DNA from: Pseudomonas sp. A34-9
Lineage (GTDB): Bacteria > Pseudomonadota > Gammaproteobacteria > Pseudomonadales > Pseudomonadaceae
Length of the DNA stretch: 64,000 nt
Direction of reading: 5' to 3'
Assembly: GCF_029543085.1 (NCBI RefSeq)
Contig: NZ_CP119967.1
Coordinates: forward strand, 5,110,501-5,174,500
Positions within the stretch are counted from its first letter, which is position 1; the number at the start of each line of letters is the position of its first letter. The translations under genes and the position numbers were made by a program. Shown here in pieces: positions 1 through 8,042 of the stretch. The notes beneath the pieces are model-generated. The model had not been told where the DNA came from. It saw only the letters and a program-made list of their open reading frames with translations, and did no database searches.

Positions 1-1
1 G

Positions 2-541
2 CAGGAAAATGTTCGGTGCCAGATCGGCATCCCACAGCGCGGCATAACTGGTCGGCGCTTCTTTCTGGGTGCGGGTGCTGTAGACCAGACTGTTGCACCA
101 CAACAGGTAACCGATGCCGTGGCCATTGGCGCCGGTGCGATATTTCTCCGGGACGTCGACCAGGTTGGGAATGCGGTTCAGATCGGGTTTTTCCAACAGC
201 CCGGCGGCGGCCAGACCTTCGGCGCCGACACCCGCCAGGGTGATGATGTCGTACTGCGGACGATCACCGCCGGCCTTGAGTTTGGCGACCATTTCCGAGG
301 TGCTGCCGGTGCGGTCGGCGATGACCTTGGCGCCAGTCTTGGCTTCGAACGTGGCGGCGATGTTGCGCAGTGCCGCGAGGCCGGTGTCATCCGACCAGGT
401 CAGTAAACGCAGGGTCTTGCCGGCAAAACGCGTGTCGCTGGCGCTCGCCCGGATGAAGGGCATGCTCATGGCGGCGGCCGCCACCGAGGCGACGCCAACG
501 GTTTTAATGAATTGACGCCTGTTCAGATCGTGCTCGCCCAT
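2..541 (-). CDS. Tat-exported ABC transporter solute-binding protein (partial)
   Basis: The 3' part lies beyond the left window edge; only the first 180 codons are present. The N-terminus carries a clear twin-arginine signal (NRRQFIKT, residues 7-14) followed by an Ala-rich hydrophobic stretch ending near residue 34, so the protein is exported folded to the periplasm. The following sequence (LRLLTWSDDTG, then a TGAKV/DRTGSTSEM region) is typical of family-1 extracellular solute-binding proteins related to spermidine/putrescine and iron binders. The ATG at 539-541 is preceded by an AAGGGAG ribosome site. It lies on the same strand as the decarboxylase/dehydrogenase pair upstream, separated by 218 bases and a strong hairpin, so linked function is only inferred. 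The ligand cannot be read from the sequence. Confidence 0.8.
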   Translation of the reverse strand, partial: MGEHDLNRRQFIKTVGVASVAAAAMSMPFIRASASDTRFAGKTLRLLTWSDDTGLAALRNIAATFEAKTGAKVIADRTGSTSEMVAKLKAGGDRPQYDIITLAGVGAEGLAAAGLLEKPDLNRIPNLVDVPEKYRTGANGHGIGYLLWCNSLVYSTRTQKEAPTSYAALWDADLAPNIFL

Positions 542-714
542 GACGGACTCCCTTTGTTCTTTTAAGTATGAGGTTGGTCGCAACCGTTGCATCCGCGCGG
601 CCGGATCCGCGCCAAGCCCCGATTCATAAGGGCTTGAGCGCTGCCGACGGGTTCATCCTGAGGTCGTGCAAAACACCTGACTATCGATAAAAACTCATTG
701 AAGCCATGACGCCG

Positions 715-741
715 GCGCATGCCTCGTTGCGAGGCATGCGC
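715..741 (-). terminator. Strong 12-bp-stem hairpin after the aldehyde dehydrogenase gene
   Basis: A perfect 12-bp inverted repeat (gcgcatgcctcg / cgaggcatgcgc) with a 3-nt loop lies 19 bases beyond the aldehyde dehydrogenase stop. There is no U-tract on the minus strand, so it may attenuate or protect 3' ends rather than act as a classical terminator. A short T-run follows on the plus strand. The rest of the 542-759 gap shows no gene. Confidence 0.5.
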
Positions 742-759
742 TGACCTTTTTCGGGCGTT

Positions 760-2211
760 TCAGAGCGCCCGGATCACGTGTTTGATTTCCTGAAACGCGG
801 TCAGGCCCCACGGCCCCAACTCGCGACCGATGCTGCTCTGCTTGTAACCGCCCCACGCCGTTTGCGGGAAGATCACTTGCGGCGCGTTGAGCCACACCAG
901 TCCCGCCTGCAGGGCGTTGGCGACACGGTCAGCCGTTTCGGCGTTACGCGTCACCACACTGGCGACCAGCCCGAATTGACTGTCGTTGGCCAAGGCAATT
1001 GCCTCGGCTTCGCTGCTGAAACGACGCACGCACAACACCGGGCCAAAAATCTCTTCGCACCACAACGCACTGTCGAGGGGCACATCGGTGAACACCGTCG
1101 GCTGCAAAAAATAGCCGCGCGGCAAATGCGCCGGACGATTACCGCCGCACAGCAGCTGCGCCCCGGCGCTCAGGCCACGGTCGATGTGACCGAGCACGCG
1201 CTGGTATTGCGCCTGGTTGACCAGTGCGCCCATCTCCACGTCCGGGTCGAACGGATCCGCCACGCGAATGGCTTGCGCACGCTGTTGCAAACGTTCGAGG
1301 AATTCATCCGCCAGTTCATCGGCGACCAGCACGCGGCTGGTGGCCGAGCACATTTGCCCGGCGTTGAAGAAACCGCCACCGCAAGCCAGTTCTACCGCCA
1401 GCTCCAGATCGGCATCGTCCAGCACCAGCAGCGAGGATTTGCCGCCCAACTCAAGGCTCACGCCCTTCACCGTTTCAGCGGCGCGCTGCATCACCTGCAC
1501 GCCGACGGCGTTGCTGCCGGTGAAGGAAATCTTGGCGATGCGCGGATCCGCCGACAGCGGCGCACCCACGGCCAGACCGGTGCCGCAAACCACGTTGAAC
1601 ACGCCTTTGGGCAGACCGGATTCGGCAATGATTGCCGCCAGTTCCAGCTCCGGCAGCGGCGTGACTTCCGACGGTTTCAACACCACGCAGCAACCAGCGG
1701 CGAGGGCCGGTGCGAGTTTCCACGCGGTGGTGACCATCGGGAAATTCCACGGCACGATCAGCCCGACCACACCGCACGGTTCGCGACGCAGGCGTGCGCT
1801 GAAATCATCGCTGGGCAGCGGCACATGGCTGTCCTGTCTGGCGTCGAGGCCTTCGGCGAGTTCGGCGTAATACTCGAACGTGGCGATCACGTCATCGACG
1901 TCGATGGCCGCTTCGAACTGCGGTTTGCCGTTGTTGCTCGATTGCAGGTTCATCAAATGATCGCGACCGTTGCGCACGCCATTGGCGATGTTGCGCAGGA
2001 TCGCGCCGCGCTCGGCGCCAGTGGTTTGCGACCAGTCCTTGAATGCTTCAGTCGCAGCGGCGACGGCTTGCTCGACCGCTTGCTCGTCACCACCATTGAC
2101 CGTGGTCAGCAGCGCTTCGGTGGCCGGGTTGATCACCCGCAGATGTTCGCGACCGGCCGACCATTGGCCGTTGATGTAGAGGCCGTCGAGTGTGGTTGGG
2201 AAACTGATCAT
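760..2211 (-). CDS. NAD(P)-dependent aldehyde dehydrogenase
   Basis: The 483-residue protein has full ALDH-superfamily length. It would oxidise an aldehyde to the acid with NAD(P)+. Visible catalytic elements are the PWNFP motif (Asn156), ELGGKS (general-base Glu254) and GQMCSA (nucleophile Cys288). The closest resemblance is to betaine-aldehyde/guanidinobutyraldehyde-type dehydrogenases. The chosen ATG (2209-2211) overlaps the TGA of the upstream decarboxylase gene in an ATGA junction, implying translational coupling. A start seven codons further upstream is possible but less likely. Coupling to a 2-oxoacid decarboxylase suggests that the dehydrogenase takes the aldehyde made by its neighbour, for example 4-guanidinobutyraldehyde. 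That substrate is inferred from context. Confidence 0.9.
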   Translation of the reverse strand: MISFPTTLDGLYINGQWSAGREHLRVINPATEALLTTVNGGDEQAVEQAVAAATEAFKDWSQTTGAERGAILRNIANGVRNGRDHLMNLQSSNNGKPQFEAAIDVDDVIATFEYYAELAEGLDARQDSHVPLPSDDFSARLRREPCGVVGLIVPWNFPMVTTAWKLAPALAAGCCVVLKPSEVTPLPELELAAIIAESGLPKGVFNVVCGTGLAVGAPLSADPRIAKISFTGSNAVGVQVMQRAAETVKGVSLELGGKSSLLVLDDADLELAVELACGGGFFNAGQMCSATSRVLVADELADEFLERLQQRAQAIRVADPFDPDVEMGALVNQAQYQRVLGHIDRGLSAGAQLLCGGNRPAHLPRGYFLQPTVFTDVPLDSALWCEEIFGPVLCVRRFSSEAEAIALANDSQFGLVASVVTRNAETADRVANALQAGLVWLNAPQVIFPQTAWGGYKQSSIGRELGPWGLTAFQEIKHVIRAL

Positions 2212-3845
2212 CGGGCCACCGCCTGCATCCACTGGTTCTGGTCGATTTCGATCACGGTCGGGCCTTGGCGATCGGTGGCGGCGCGCAGTGCACCACGCAA
2301 TTGCTCAACCGAGCTGATCGCTTCGGCGGCGCAGCCGAGGGCCTTGGCCACACCGATAAAGTCCGGGGTGTAGATATCGACGCCGACCGGCTCAATGGCG
2401 CGATTGACCATGTATTTCTTGATCTCTTCGTAGCCCTGGTTATTCCACAGCAGGACGATCACCGGCGTGCGTGCTTCGACGGCGCTGGCCAGTTCCGGCA
2501 GGGTGAATTGCAGACCGCCGTCGCCGATCAGGCACACCACTGGCGGGCGCGCGCCTTTGTCGAGTTGACCACCGAGCCAGGCGCCAATCGCAGCGGGCAA
2601 CGCGTAGCCGAGGGTGCCGTAACCGGTCGATGAGTTGAACCAGCGCCGCGGGCGCTCCGCGTTGAAGGTGAGGTTGCCGGTGTACACCGGTTGCGTGGAG
2701 TCGCCGACGAACACCGCATCGGGCAATTCGTGCAGCACGGTTTCGAGGAAACGGGTTTGCGCCAGCGTCGGGGCATCCCAGTTCGCGGCCAGATCTTCAC
2801 GCAGACGCGCCGCGCGCACCTGGCCCCAATCGTTGCGGCGCTCGGCCTGCGGCTTCTGCGACAAGGCGCTGAGCAGTGCTTGCGCGGCATTGCGCGAGTC
2901 AGCAACCAGTGCGACGTTTGGCGGATAGTTACGCACGGTCTGATCGGCATCGATGTCGATGCGCAGCAGTTTGCCGGGAATCTCGAAGCCACCGGCGAAG
3001 GTCACGTCGTAATCGGTTTCGGCCAGTTCGGTGCCGATCGCCAGCACCACATCGGCATCGGCGACCAGTGCGCGGGTGGCGACCAGGCTTTGCGTCGAGC
3101 CGATCAGCAGCGGATGCGCGGATGGCAACATGCCCTTGGCATTGATGGTCAGCGCCACCGGGGCATCGAGCAGTTCGGCCAGCTCGGTGAGTTCGGCAGC
3201 GGCATCGATCGCACCGCCACCGGCGAGAATCAAGGGACGCTGTGCGCCGGCGAGCAACTCGCTCATGCGGCTGACGGCAGCGGGGGCGGCACCGGCGCGG
3301 TCGATGTTGACCGGGCGGCTGGCGAGCAAGTCATCGGCTTCTTCTACCAGCACGTCCAGCGGGATTTCGATGTGCACCGGACGCGGGCGGCCGGCCTGGA
3401 ACAAGGCGAATGCGCGAGCGAGCACGCCCGGCAATTCCGACGCCGACATCAGCGTGTGGGAGAACGCCGCGACACCGCCGACCAGTGCGCTCTGGTTCGG
3501 CAACTCGTGCAGCTTGCCGCGCCCGCCGCCCAACTGGTTGCGGGTCTGTACGCTGGAGATCACCAGCATCGGGATCGAATCGGCGTAAGCCTGGCCCATC
3601 GCCGTGGTGATGTTGGTCATGCCCGGCCCGGTGATGATGAAGCACACACCCGGTTTGCCGCTGGTGCGCGCATAACCGTCGGCCATGAAACCGGCGCCTT
3701 GCTCATGCCGTGGGGTGACGTGGTTGATGCTCGAACGGGCCAGCCCGCGATACAGCTCCACGGTGTGCACGCCGGGAATGCCGAACACCTGCTCGACCCC
3801 ATAATCTTCGAGTAACTTGACCAGTACTTCGCCACACGTCGCCAT
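2208..3845 (-). CDS. Thiamine-diphosphate-dependent 2-oxoacid decarboxylase, AruI-like
   Basis: The 545-residue enzyme of the acetolactate synthase/decarboxylase superfamily has three domains: N-terminal Pyr domain (HEQGAGFMADGYAR with the catalytic Glu), a central domain, and a C-terminal PP domain with GDGG...NN (GDGGLQF to LLWNN) for Mg-ThDP binding. The sequence resembles the 2-ketoarginine (5-guanidino-2-oxopentanoate) decarboxylase AruI of P. aeruginosa, as I remember it, more than IlvB. There is no small regulatory subunit gene, which argues against acetolactate synthesis. The start ATG at 3843-3845 has an AAGAAGGG ribosome site 6-7 bases upstream. The gene overlaps the downstream aldehyde dehydrogenase gene and is divergent from a LysR regulator. 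Function as a keto-arginine decarboxylase is inferred; another keto acid is possible. Confidence 0.75.
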   Translation of the reverse strand: MATCGEVLVKLLEDYGVEQVFGIPGVHTVELYRGLARSSINHVTPRHEQGAGFMADGYARTSGKPGVCFIITGPGMTNITTAMGQAYADSIPMLVISSVQTRNQLGGGRGKLHELPNQSALVGGVAAFSHTLMSASELPGVLARAFALFQAGRPRPVHIEIPLDVLVEEADDLLASRPVNIDRAGAAPAAVSRMSELLAGAQRPLILAGGGAIDAAAELTELAELLDAPVALTINAKGMLPSAHPLLIGSTQSLVATRALVADADVVLAIGTELAETDYDVTFAGGFEIPGKLLRIDIDADQTVRNYPPNVALVADSRNAAQALLSALSQKPQAERRNDWGQVRAARLREDLAANWDAPTLAQTRFLETVLHELPDAVFVGDSTQPVYTGNLTFNAERPRRWFNSSTGYGTLGYALPAAIGAWLGGQLDKGARPPVVCLIGDGGLQFTLPELASAVEARTPVIVLLWNNQGYEEIKKYMVNRAIEPVGVDIYTPDFIGVAKALGCAAEAISSVEQLRGALRAATDRQGPTVIEIDQNQWMQAVAR

Positions 3846-3982
3846 GTCGTTGCCCTTCTTGTTCGTTTGAGACACAAGGCCCATGAAGGCCTTCAATGGG
3901 CTCATTGAACGGTCGGCAGGTAGCGGCAACAATCGATTAAAAGTCATACTAGCCATGTCCTCACGTCATACCTTGGATCCAC

Positions 3983-4864
3983 ATGAAACGACTGCCACCC
4001 CTGCCCGCCCTGCATACGTTTCTGATCACCGCGCAGTGCTGCAACTTCACCCGGGCCGCCGAGCAGTTGCACATCACCCAGGGCGCGGTGAGCCGGCAGA
4101 TCGCCGGGCTGGAAGATCATCTGGGGTATGAATTGTTCATTCGTCTGGCCCGGGGTCTGGAGCTGACGGCTGAAGGTCGTGAGTGGCTGCCGCGAGTGGA
4201 GAAGGTTTTCGCTCTGATCACCGAGGCCACCGAGCAGATCGGTCTCAAGCGCGAAACCCTGCAACTCAAGGCGCCGAGCTGTGTCATGCGCTGGCTGGTG
4301 CCGCGCCTGCTGCAATGGCAGAAGGAGCGCCCGGATGTGCCGGTCAAACTCACCACCACTCTGGCCCATGGGGTGGATTTTCAACGTGAGCAATTCGATG
4401 CGGCGGTGATTTATGGAACGCCACCGGATAACTCGTCGACCGCGCTGCATCTGTTCGATGAACAACTGACCCCGGTCTGTTCACCGGCACTGTTGAAAGG
4501 CCCGCCGGCATTGTCCGAGCCGGCCGATCTGCAACAGCACTTGTTGCTACATCCGACTGCCGATACGCAGGACTGGAAAGTGTGGCTGACGGCGGCGGAG
4601 TTGCAGCTCAATAACGTGAACATGGGCCAGCATTTCGAAACGCTGGATCAGGCGATGTCGATGGCGTCGCATGGGACGGGGGTGGCGATTGGAGATTGGT
4701 CGTTGATCGGCGATGACCTGCGCGCCGGGCGGCTGGTGATGCCGTTTGAGTTGAAGGTGAAGACGGGGCTGGCGTATTACGTGGTGGTGCCTGCGGGAAC
4801 CGAGCCATCGCCGCAGCTGGAAGAACTGATGATCTGGCTGGTTGAGCAGGCCCATTTGCGCTGA
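3983..4864 (+). CDS. LysR-family regulator (GcvA-like) divergent from the decarboxylase operon
   Basis: The 293-residue protein has a typical N-terminal winged HTH (PALHTFLITAQCCNFTRAAEQLHITQGAVSRQ region, residues 7-40) and a periplasmic-binding-protein-like effector domain from about residue 90. The HTH and the short length are typical of the GcvA subgroup. It is transcribed away from the AruI-like/ALDH pair across a 137-bp intergenic region that must hold both promoters. Such LysR genes commonly control the divergent operon in response to its substrate. The start ATG is the only in-frame one that retains the complete HTH. Confidence 0.88.
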   Translation: MKRLPPLPALHTFLITAQCCNFTRAAEQLHITQGAVSRQIAGLEDHLGYELFIRLARGLELTAEGREWLPRVEKVFALITEATEQIGLKRETLQLKAPSCVMRWLVPRLLQWQKERPDVPVKLTTTLAHGVDFQREQFDAAVIYGTPPDNSSTALHLFDEQLTPVCSPALLKGPPALSEPADLQQHLLLHPTADTQDWKVWLTAAELQLNNVNMGQHFETLDQAMSMASHGTGVAIGDWSLIGDDLRAGRLVMPFELKVKTGLAYYVVVPAGTEPSPQLEELMIWLVEQAHLR

Positions 4865-4867
4865 GGC

Positions 4868-5053
4868 TTTTCCCCTCACCCTAACCCTCTCCCAGGGGGA
4901 GAGGGGACTGATTGCGGGTTGCTGAAGAAATACAGCGACCTGAAAATGCTGTACCGAATCCATAATCGACTCGATCGTTCAGGTCGATGTACCACGCCAG
5001 ACAACTCGGTCGGCTCCCTCTCCCTCGGGAGAGGGCTGGGGTGAGGGGCGAGG
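4868..5053. repeat. Inverted-repeat element with CCCTCACCC/GAGAGGG arms
   Basis: The region between the LysR gene and the next gene contains two C-rich hairpins in opposite orientation. One lies at 4871-4904 (ccctcaccctaaccctctcc followed by the complementary gagagggg) and the other at 5010-5048. They are separated by about 100 bases of unique sequence. The layout looks like a small non-autonomous intergenic repeat rather than a gene; no credible ORF fits. Confidence 0.6.
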
Positions 5054-5059
5054 TTTCAC

Positions 5060-5674
5060 TCAATACCCGACCGTAAACCGCTGACGCGAATGCTTCGGCG
5101 CTTCCACCTCGTCAATCAGCGCAATCGCGTAATCGGCAAAGGTGATCCAGCTACGCCCCTCGGTACTCACCAGCAAGTGATCCTGGCCGACACGGAAACT
5201 ACCCGTGCGCTCACCTTCGACAAACTCTGCCGAAGGCGACAGAAAGGTCCAGTCCAGATCCTTCTCCTGACGCAACGCCTGAAGAAACGCCGAACCTGCA
5301 CTGGCCTCGGTTTTGTATTCCGCCGGGAACCCCGCACTGTCGATCACGCGCGTATCGTCCGGCAGCAACAACGAACCGGCACCGCCCACCACCAGCAAGC
5401 GTGGCACGCCCGCCTGCTTCACCGGCCCGACAATCGCCGCCGCAGGGACGGTGGCGAAATGTGCGGCGGTGATCACCACATCGTGACCCGCCACCGCGTC
5501 TTGCAACGCTGCTGAATCCAGCACATCGACATTCTTGCTGACCACACCGGCACGGGCGCCGATCTTCGAGGTGTCGCGGGCGATAGCGGTAACACTATGG
5601 CCACGACGCAGGGCTTCTTCCAGCAATTGGCTACCGGCGCGGCCGGTGGCACCAATGATTGCGATCTTGCTCAT
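5060..5674 (-). CDS. NAD(P)-binding atypical short-chain dehydrogenase/reductase
   Basis: The 204-residue, single-domain Rossmann protein opens with the dinucleotide motif IGATGRAGS (residues 7-15). It lacks the classical YxxxK catalytic pair, as expected for the atypical NAD(P)H-binding (NmrA/YwnB-like) group that includes flavin reductases and redox sensors. The ATG at 5672-5674 has a GGAGAA site 6 bases upstream. It lies 45 bases downstream of the MBL-fold gene on the same strand and may be cotranscribed with it. The substrate cannot be determined. Confidence 0.85.
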   Translation of the reverse strand: MSKIAIIGATGRAGSQLLEEALRRGHSVTAIARDTSKIGARAGVVSKNVDVLDSAALQDAVAGHDVVITAAHFATVPAAAIVGPVKQAGVPRLLVVGGAGSLLLPDDTRVIDSAGFPAEYKTEASAGSAFLQALRQEKDLDWTFLSPSAEFVEGERTGSFRVGQDHLLVSTEGRSWITFADYAIALIDEVEAPKHSRQRFTVGY

Positions 5675-5719
5675 GACATTCTCCAGTTGGCTTGAGATTG
5701 CTGCGTTTTCAGATTCGGC

Positions 5720-6598
5720 TTACCACTGCATTTCGCCCTTGGCGACTTTCGCGCTCAGCTCCAGCGAGCTTTCTTCGCCGAGTGTCGGGTAGCGCTTTTT
5801 CATCGCCTCGATCAGTGCGGCGGAATCTTTGGCTTTGGCGGTTTGCGCGTCGAAAGTCTTAATGTAGTCGGCGGTGAATTTCACGCTGGCCAGCGAACGG
5901 CTGCTGTCGCCCAGGTAGTGACCCGGCACCACGGTGTTCGGCTTGAGGGTTTCGATCGAGTGCAACGTTTCCAGCCAGTCAGCGTGGGATTGCGCGGTCT
6001 GGGTGTCGGCCATCCACACGTGAATGTTCTCGGCGACGACTACGCCACCGACCACGGCTTTGAGCGACGGAATCCACACAAAGCTGCGATCCGGCTGTTT
6101 GCCTTCAAGACCGACCACCTGCAACTTCTGCCCTTCGAGCATCAGGCTGTCGCCCTTGAGCACACCCGGCACGATGGTTTTCGCTGGCACATCGGCGCCC
6201 ATTTTCGGCCCCCAGAAGGCCAGTTTGCCGGCGACGGTTTTGTTGATGTGATCGACGGTCGGTTGCGAGGCCAGCACCTTGGCGTCAGGGAACGCCTGGG
6301 TCAGAGTGTCGAGACCGAAGTAGTAATCAGGGTCACCGTGACTGATGTAAATGGTGGTCAGGTGCTTGCCGCTCGCACGGATTTTTTCCACGACTTGTTC
6401 AGCCTGGGATTTGCCGAATTGCGCATCGACGAGGATCGCGTCTTTCTCACCGCTGACCAGCACCGAGGTCACCGGGAAAATCGCCTTGGTTCCCGGGTTG
6501 TAGACGTCGAGGGTCAGGTTGGCAGCCGCTGCATGCGCGGCGAAACCCAGGGAAGCGGTGGCGAGCAGAACGCGTTTGAGTGTGGTGAAGCCGATCAT
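5720..6598 (-). CDS. Secreted metallo-beta-lactamase-fold protein with a non-canonical metal motif
   Basis: The 292-residue protein has a Sec signal peptide (positive start, hydrophobic residues 9-20, AHAAA cleavage region). The MBL fold is visible as VDAQFGKSQAE, the first metal loop, a PDRSFVWIP region and a final PGHY motif. The first metal loop reads SHGDPDYYFG (His87, Asp89, Asp91) where typical MBL hydrolases have HxHxDH; the second His is Asp and the last His is Tyr. Either metal binding differs or only one site is filled. The protein is divergent from a LysR gene 113 bases away, which probably regulates it. The ATG has a GGAG site. The substrate is unknown. Confidence 0.85.
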   Translation of the reverse strand: MIGFTTLKRVLLATASLGFAAHAAAANLTLDVYNPGTKAIFPVTSVLVSGEKDAILVDAQFGKSQAEQVVEKIRASGKHLTTIYISHGDPDYYFGLDTLTQAFPDAKVLASQPTVDHINKTVAGKLAFWGPKMGADVPAKTIVPGVLKGDSLMLEGQKLQVVGLEGKQPDRSFVWIPSLKAVVGGVVVAENIHVWMADTQTAQSHADWLETLHSIETLKPNTVVPGHYLGDSSRSLASVKFTADYIKTFDAQTAKAKDSAALIEAMKKRYPTLGEESSLELSAKVAKGEMQW

Positions 6599-6711
6599 CT
6601 GTTGCTCCGGTGTCCGAATGCCGTGTTTGCGATGGGACAGAGCTTAGTTGCCTGACTCAGTACAAAAAATGCGATGCTTGAACATAGTTTGTTTCTGAAA
6701 GCGGGCAAATC

Positions 6712-7617
6712 ATGGATCGTCTCCAAGCAATGCGGGTGTTTGTCACCGTGGTGGATCTGGGCAGCCAGTCGGCCGCAGCCGATCATCTTGACCTTTCGCG
6801 GCCGGTGGTTTCACGTTATCTGGCGGAGCTTGAGGACTGGGTCGGCGCACGCCTGATGCACCGCACCACGCGCAAGTTAAGCCTGACCGCAGCCGGCAGC
6901 GAAATCCTGCCGCGCTGTCGGCAGATGATCGATCTGTCGACGGACATGCAGGCGGCCGTCAGCGAACCCCACGATGCCCCGCGCGGGTTGTTGCGCATCA
7001 GCGTCAGCACCTCGTTCGGTCAGGCACAACTGGCCGATGCGATGGCCGCGTACGTCAAGCGCTATGCGGGTGTGAGCATCGATCTGCAAATGCTCGATCG
7101 CACAGTGAATCTGGTCGATGAACGCATCGATCTGGCGATTCGTACCAGTAACGATCTCGACCCCAACCTGATCGCCCGACGCCTGACCGTTTGTCGCTCG
7201 GTGGTGTGCGCCGCGCCGGCGTATCTGCAAGAACAGCCGGCGCCTCTGCGGGTCGAGGAACTGAGCCGACACAACTGCCTGACGCACTCGTATTTCGGCA
7301 AAAGCCTGTGGCATTTCGAGGAGGATGGCGAAGCGGTTTCGGTGCCGGTGCAGGGCAACATCAGCGCCAATGAAGCCAGCACCTTGTTGCGCGCGACACT
7401 GGCGGGCGCGGGGGTGGCGATGCTGCCGACCTATCAGGCCGGGGTGCATATCCACAGCGGTGAACTGATCCGCCTGCTGCCCCATGCCGAACCGCGGCAG
7501 ATGAGCATCTACGCGGTGTACGCCTCGCGCAAACACATGCCGGCGGCGCTGCGCAGCATGCTGGATTTTCTGGTGGAGCGCTTTCCGGAAAATCCGCAAT
7601 GGGACCTGGGCTTTTAA
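6712..7617 (+). CDS. LysR-family transcriptional regulator
   Basis: The 301-residue protein has the N-terminal LysR winged HTH (QAMRVFVTVVDLGSQSAAAD, then SRPVVSRYLAELED, residues 4-40) and a substrate-binding domain covering about residues 90-295. It belongs to the CrgA/DmlR-like subgroup by its LTAAGSE linker and short C-terminal tail. It is divergent from the secreted MBL-fold gene with a 113-bp shared promoter region, suggesting that gene and the downstream reductase as targets. The effector is unknown. Confidence 0.88.
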   Translation: MDRLQAMRVFVTVVDLGSQSAAADHLDLSRPVVSRYLAELEDWVGARLMHRTTRKLSLTAAGSEILPRCRQMIDLSTDMQAAVSEPHDAPRGLLRISVSTSFGQAQLADAMAAYVKRYAGVSIDLQMLDRTVNLVDERIDLAIRTSNDLDPNLIARRLTVCRSVVCAAPAYLQEQPAPLRVEELSRHNCLTHSYFGKSLWHFEEDGEAVSVPVQGNISANEASTLLRATLAGAGVAMLPTYQAGVHIHSGELIRLLPHAEPRQMSIYAVYASRKHMPAALRSMLDFLVERFPENPQWDLGF

Positions 7618-7620
7618 AAG

Positions 7621-7692
7621 TCAAAAGATCGCAGTCTTCGGCAGCTCCTATACCGATCTCTGTAGGAACTGCCGAAGGCTGCGATCTTTTGA
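7621..7692. repeat. REP-like palindrome, GATCGCAG-CTTCGGCAGCTCCTA type
   Basis: Two nearly complementary 30-nt arms (tcaaaagatcgcag... and ...ctgcgatcttttga) surround a short loop directly after the LysR stop. This is the most frequent intergenic palindrome in the window; further copies lie near 20.4, 25.9, 30.3, 41.7, 43.0 and 63.8 kb. It may also stabilise or terminate the LysR transcript. Confidence 0.8.
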
Positions 7693-7747
7693 TCTTGTTC
7701 TATGCTGAAAGTAATACCGCAGGGTATGTCGTTCAGAGGTCTACGCC

Positions 7748-7924
7748 ATGAACATCAAAACAAGAAGGTACTTCGCGATTTTCATCACCTGCGCCGCCAC
7801 GCTGGCGCTGTACGGCACGGCTGCCTGGCGGGTCGAACAGCTGCGACAGTTGCCGCGCGAGTATGCGAGCTGCAACTTCGAGCGCTGCATTCCGCACAAT
7901 GCCACGCTGAACGCATTGCGCTGA
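7748..7924 (+). CDS. Small membrane-anchored hypothetical protein (58 aa)
   Basis: This short ORF starts MNIKTRRYFAIF and has a single N-terminal hydrophobic segment (residues 8-27) and a soluble tail with two cysteines (ASCNFERC). The ATG is preceded by AGAGG at proper spacing. It sits between two palindromic repeats, is G+C-typical and shows a plausible signal-anchor topology, so it looks like a real small inner-membrane or periplasmic protein. I do not recognise a family and no function is suggested by its neighbours. Confidence 0.6.
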   Translation: MNIKTRRYFAIFITCAATLALYGTAAWRVEQLRQLPREYASCNFERCIPHNATLNALR

Positions 7925-7932
7925 TATTCAAC

Positions 7933-8021
7933 TGTGGGAGTGAGCCTGCTCGCGATAGCGGTGTGTCAGTCAAACTTTATCTGAATGACACACCGTTATC
8001 GCGAGCAGGCTCACTCCTACA
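7933..8021. repeat. Palindromic repeat, GAGCCTGCTCGCGATAGCGG type
   Basis: Arms of about 36 nt (tgtgggagtgagcctgctcg... and the complementary ...cgagcaggctcactcctaca) flank a short loop. They differ by only a couple of bases. A second copy of the same family lies at 37088-37176. Confidence 0.8.
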
Positions 8022-8042
8022 GGGGGCTTGTGGTGTGAGTGG

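Noticed and set aside
778..2373. Open frame of 531 codons opposite the aldehyde dehydrogenase
   Set aside because: Antisense to an intact enzyme gene, rich in Arg/His/Gln and without motifs.
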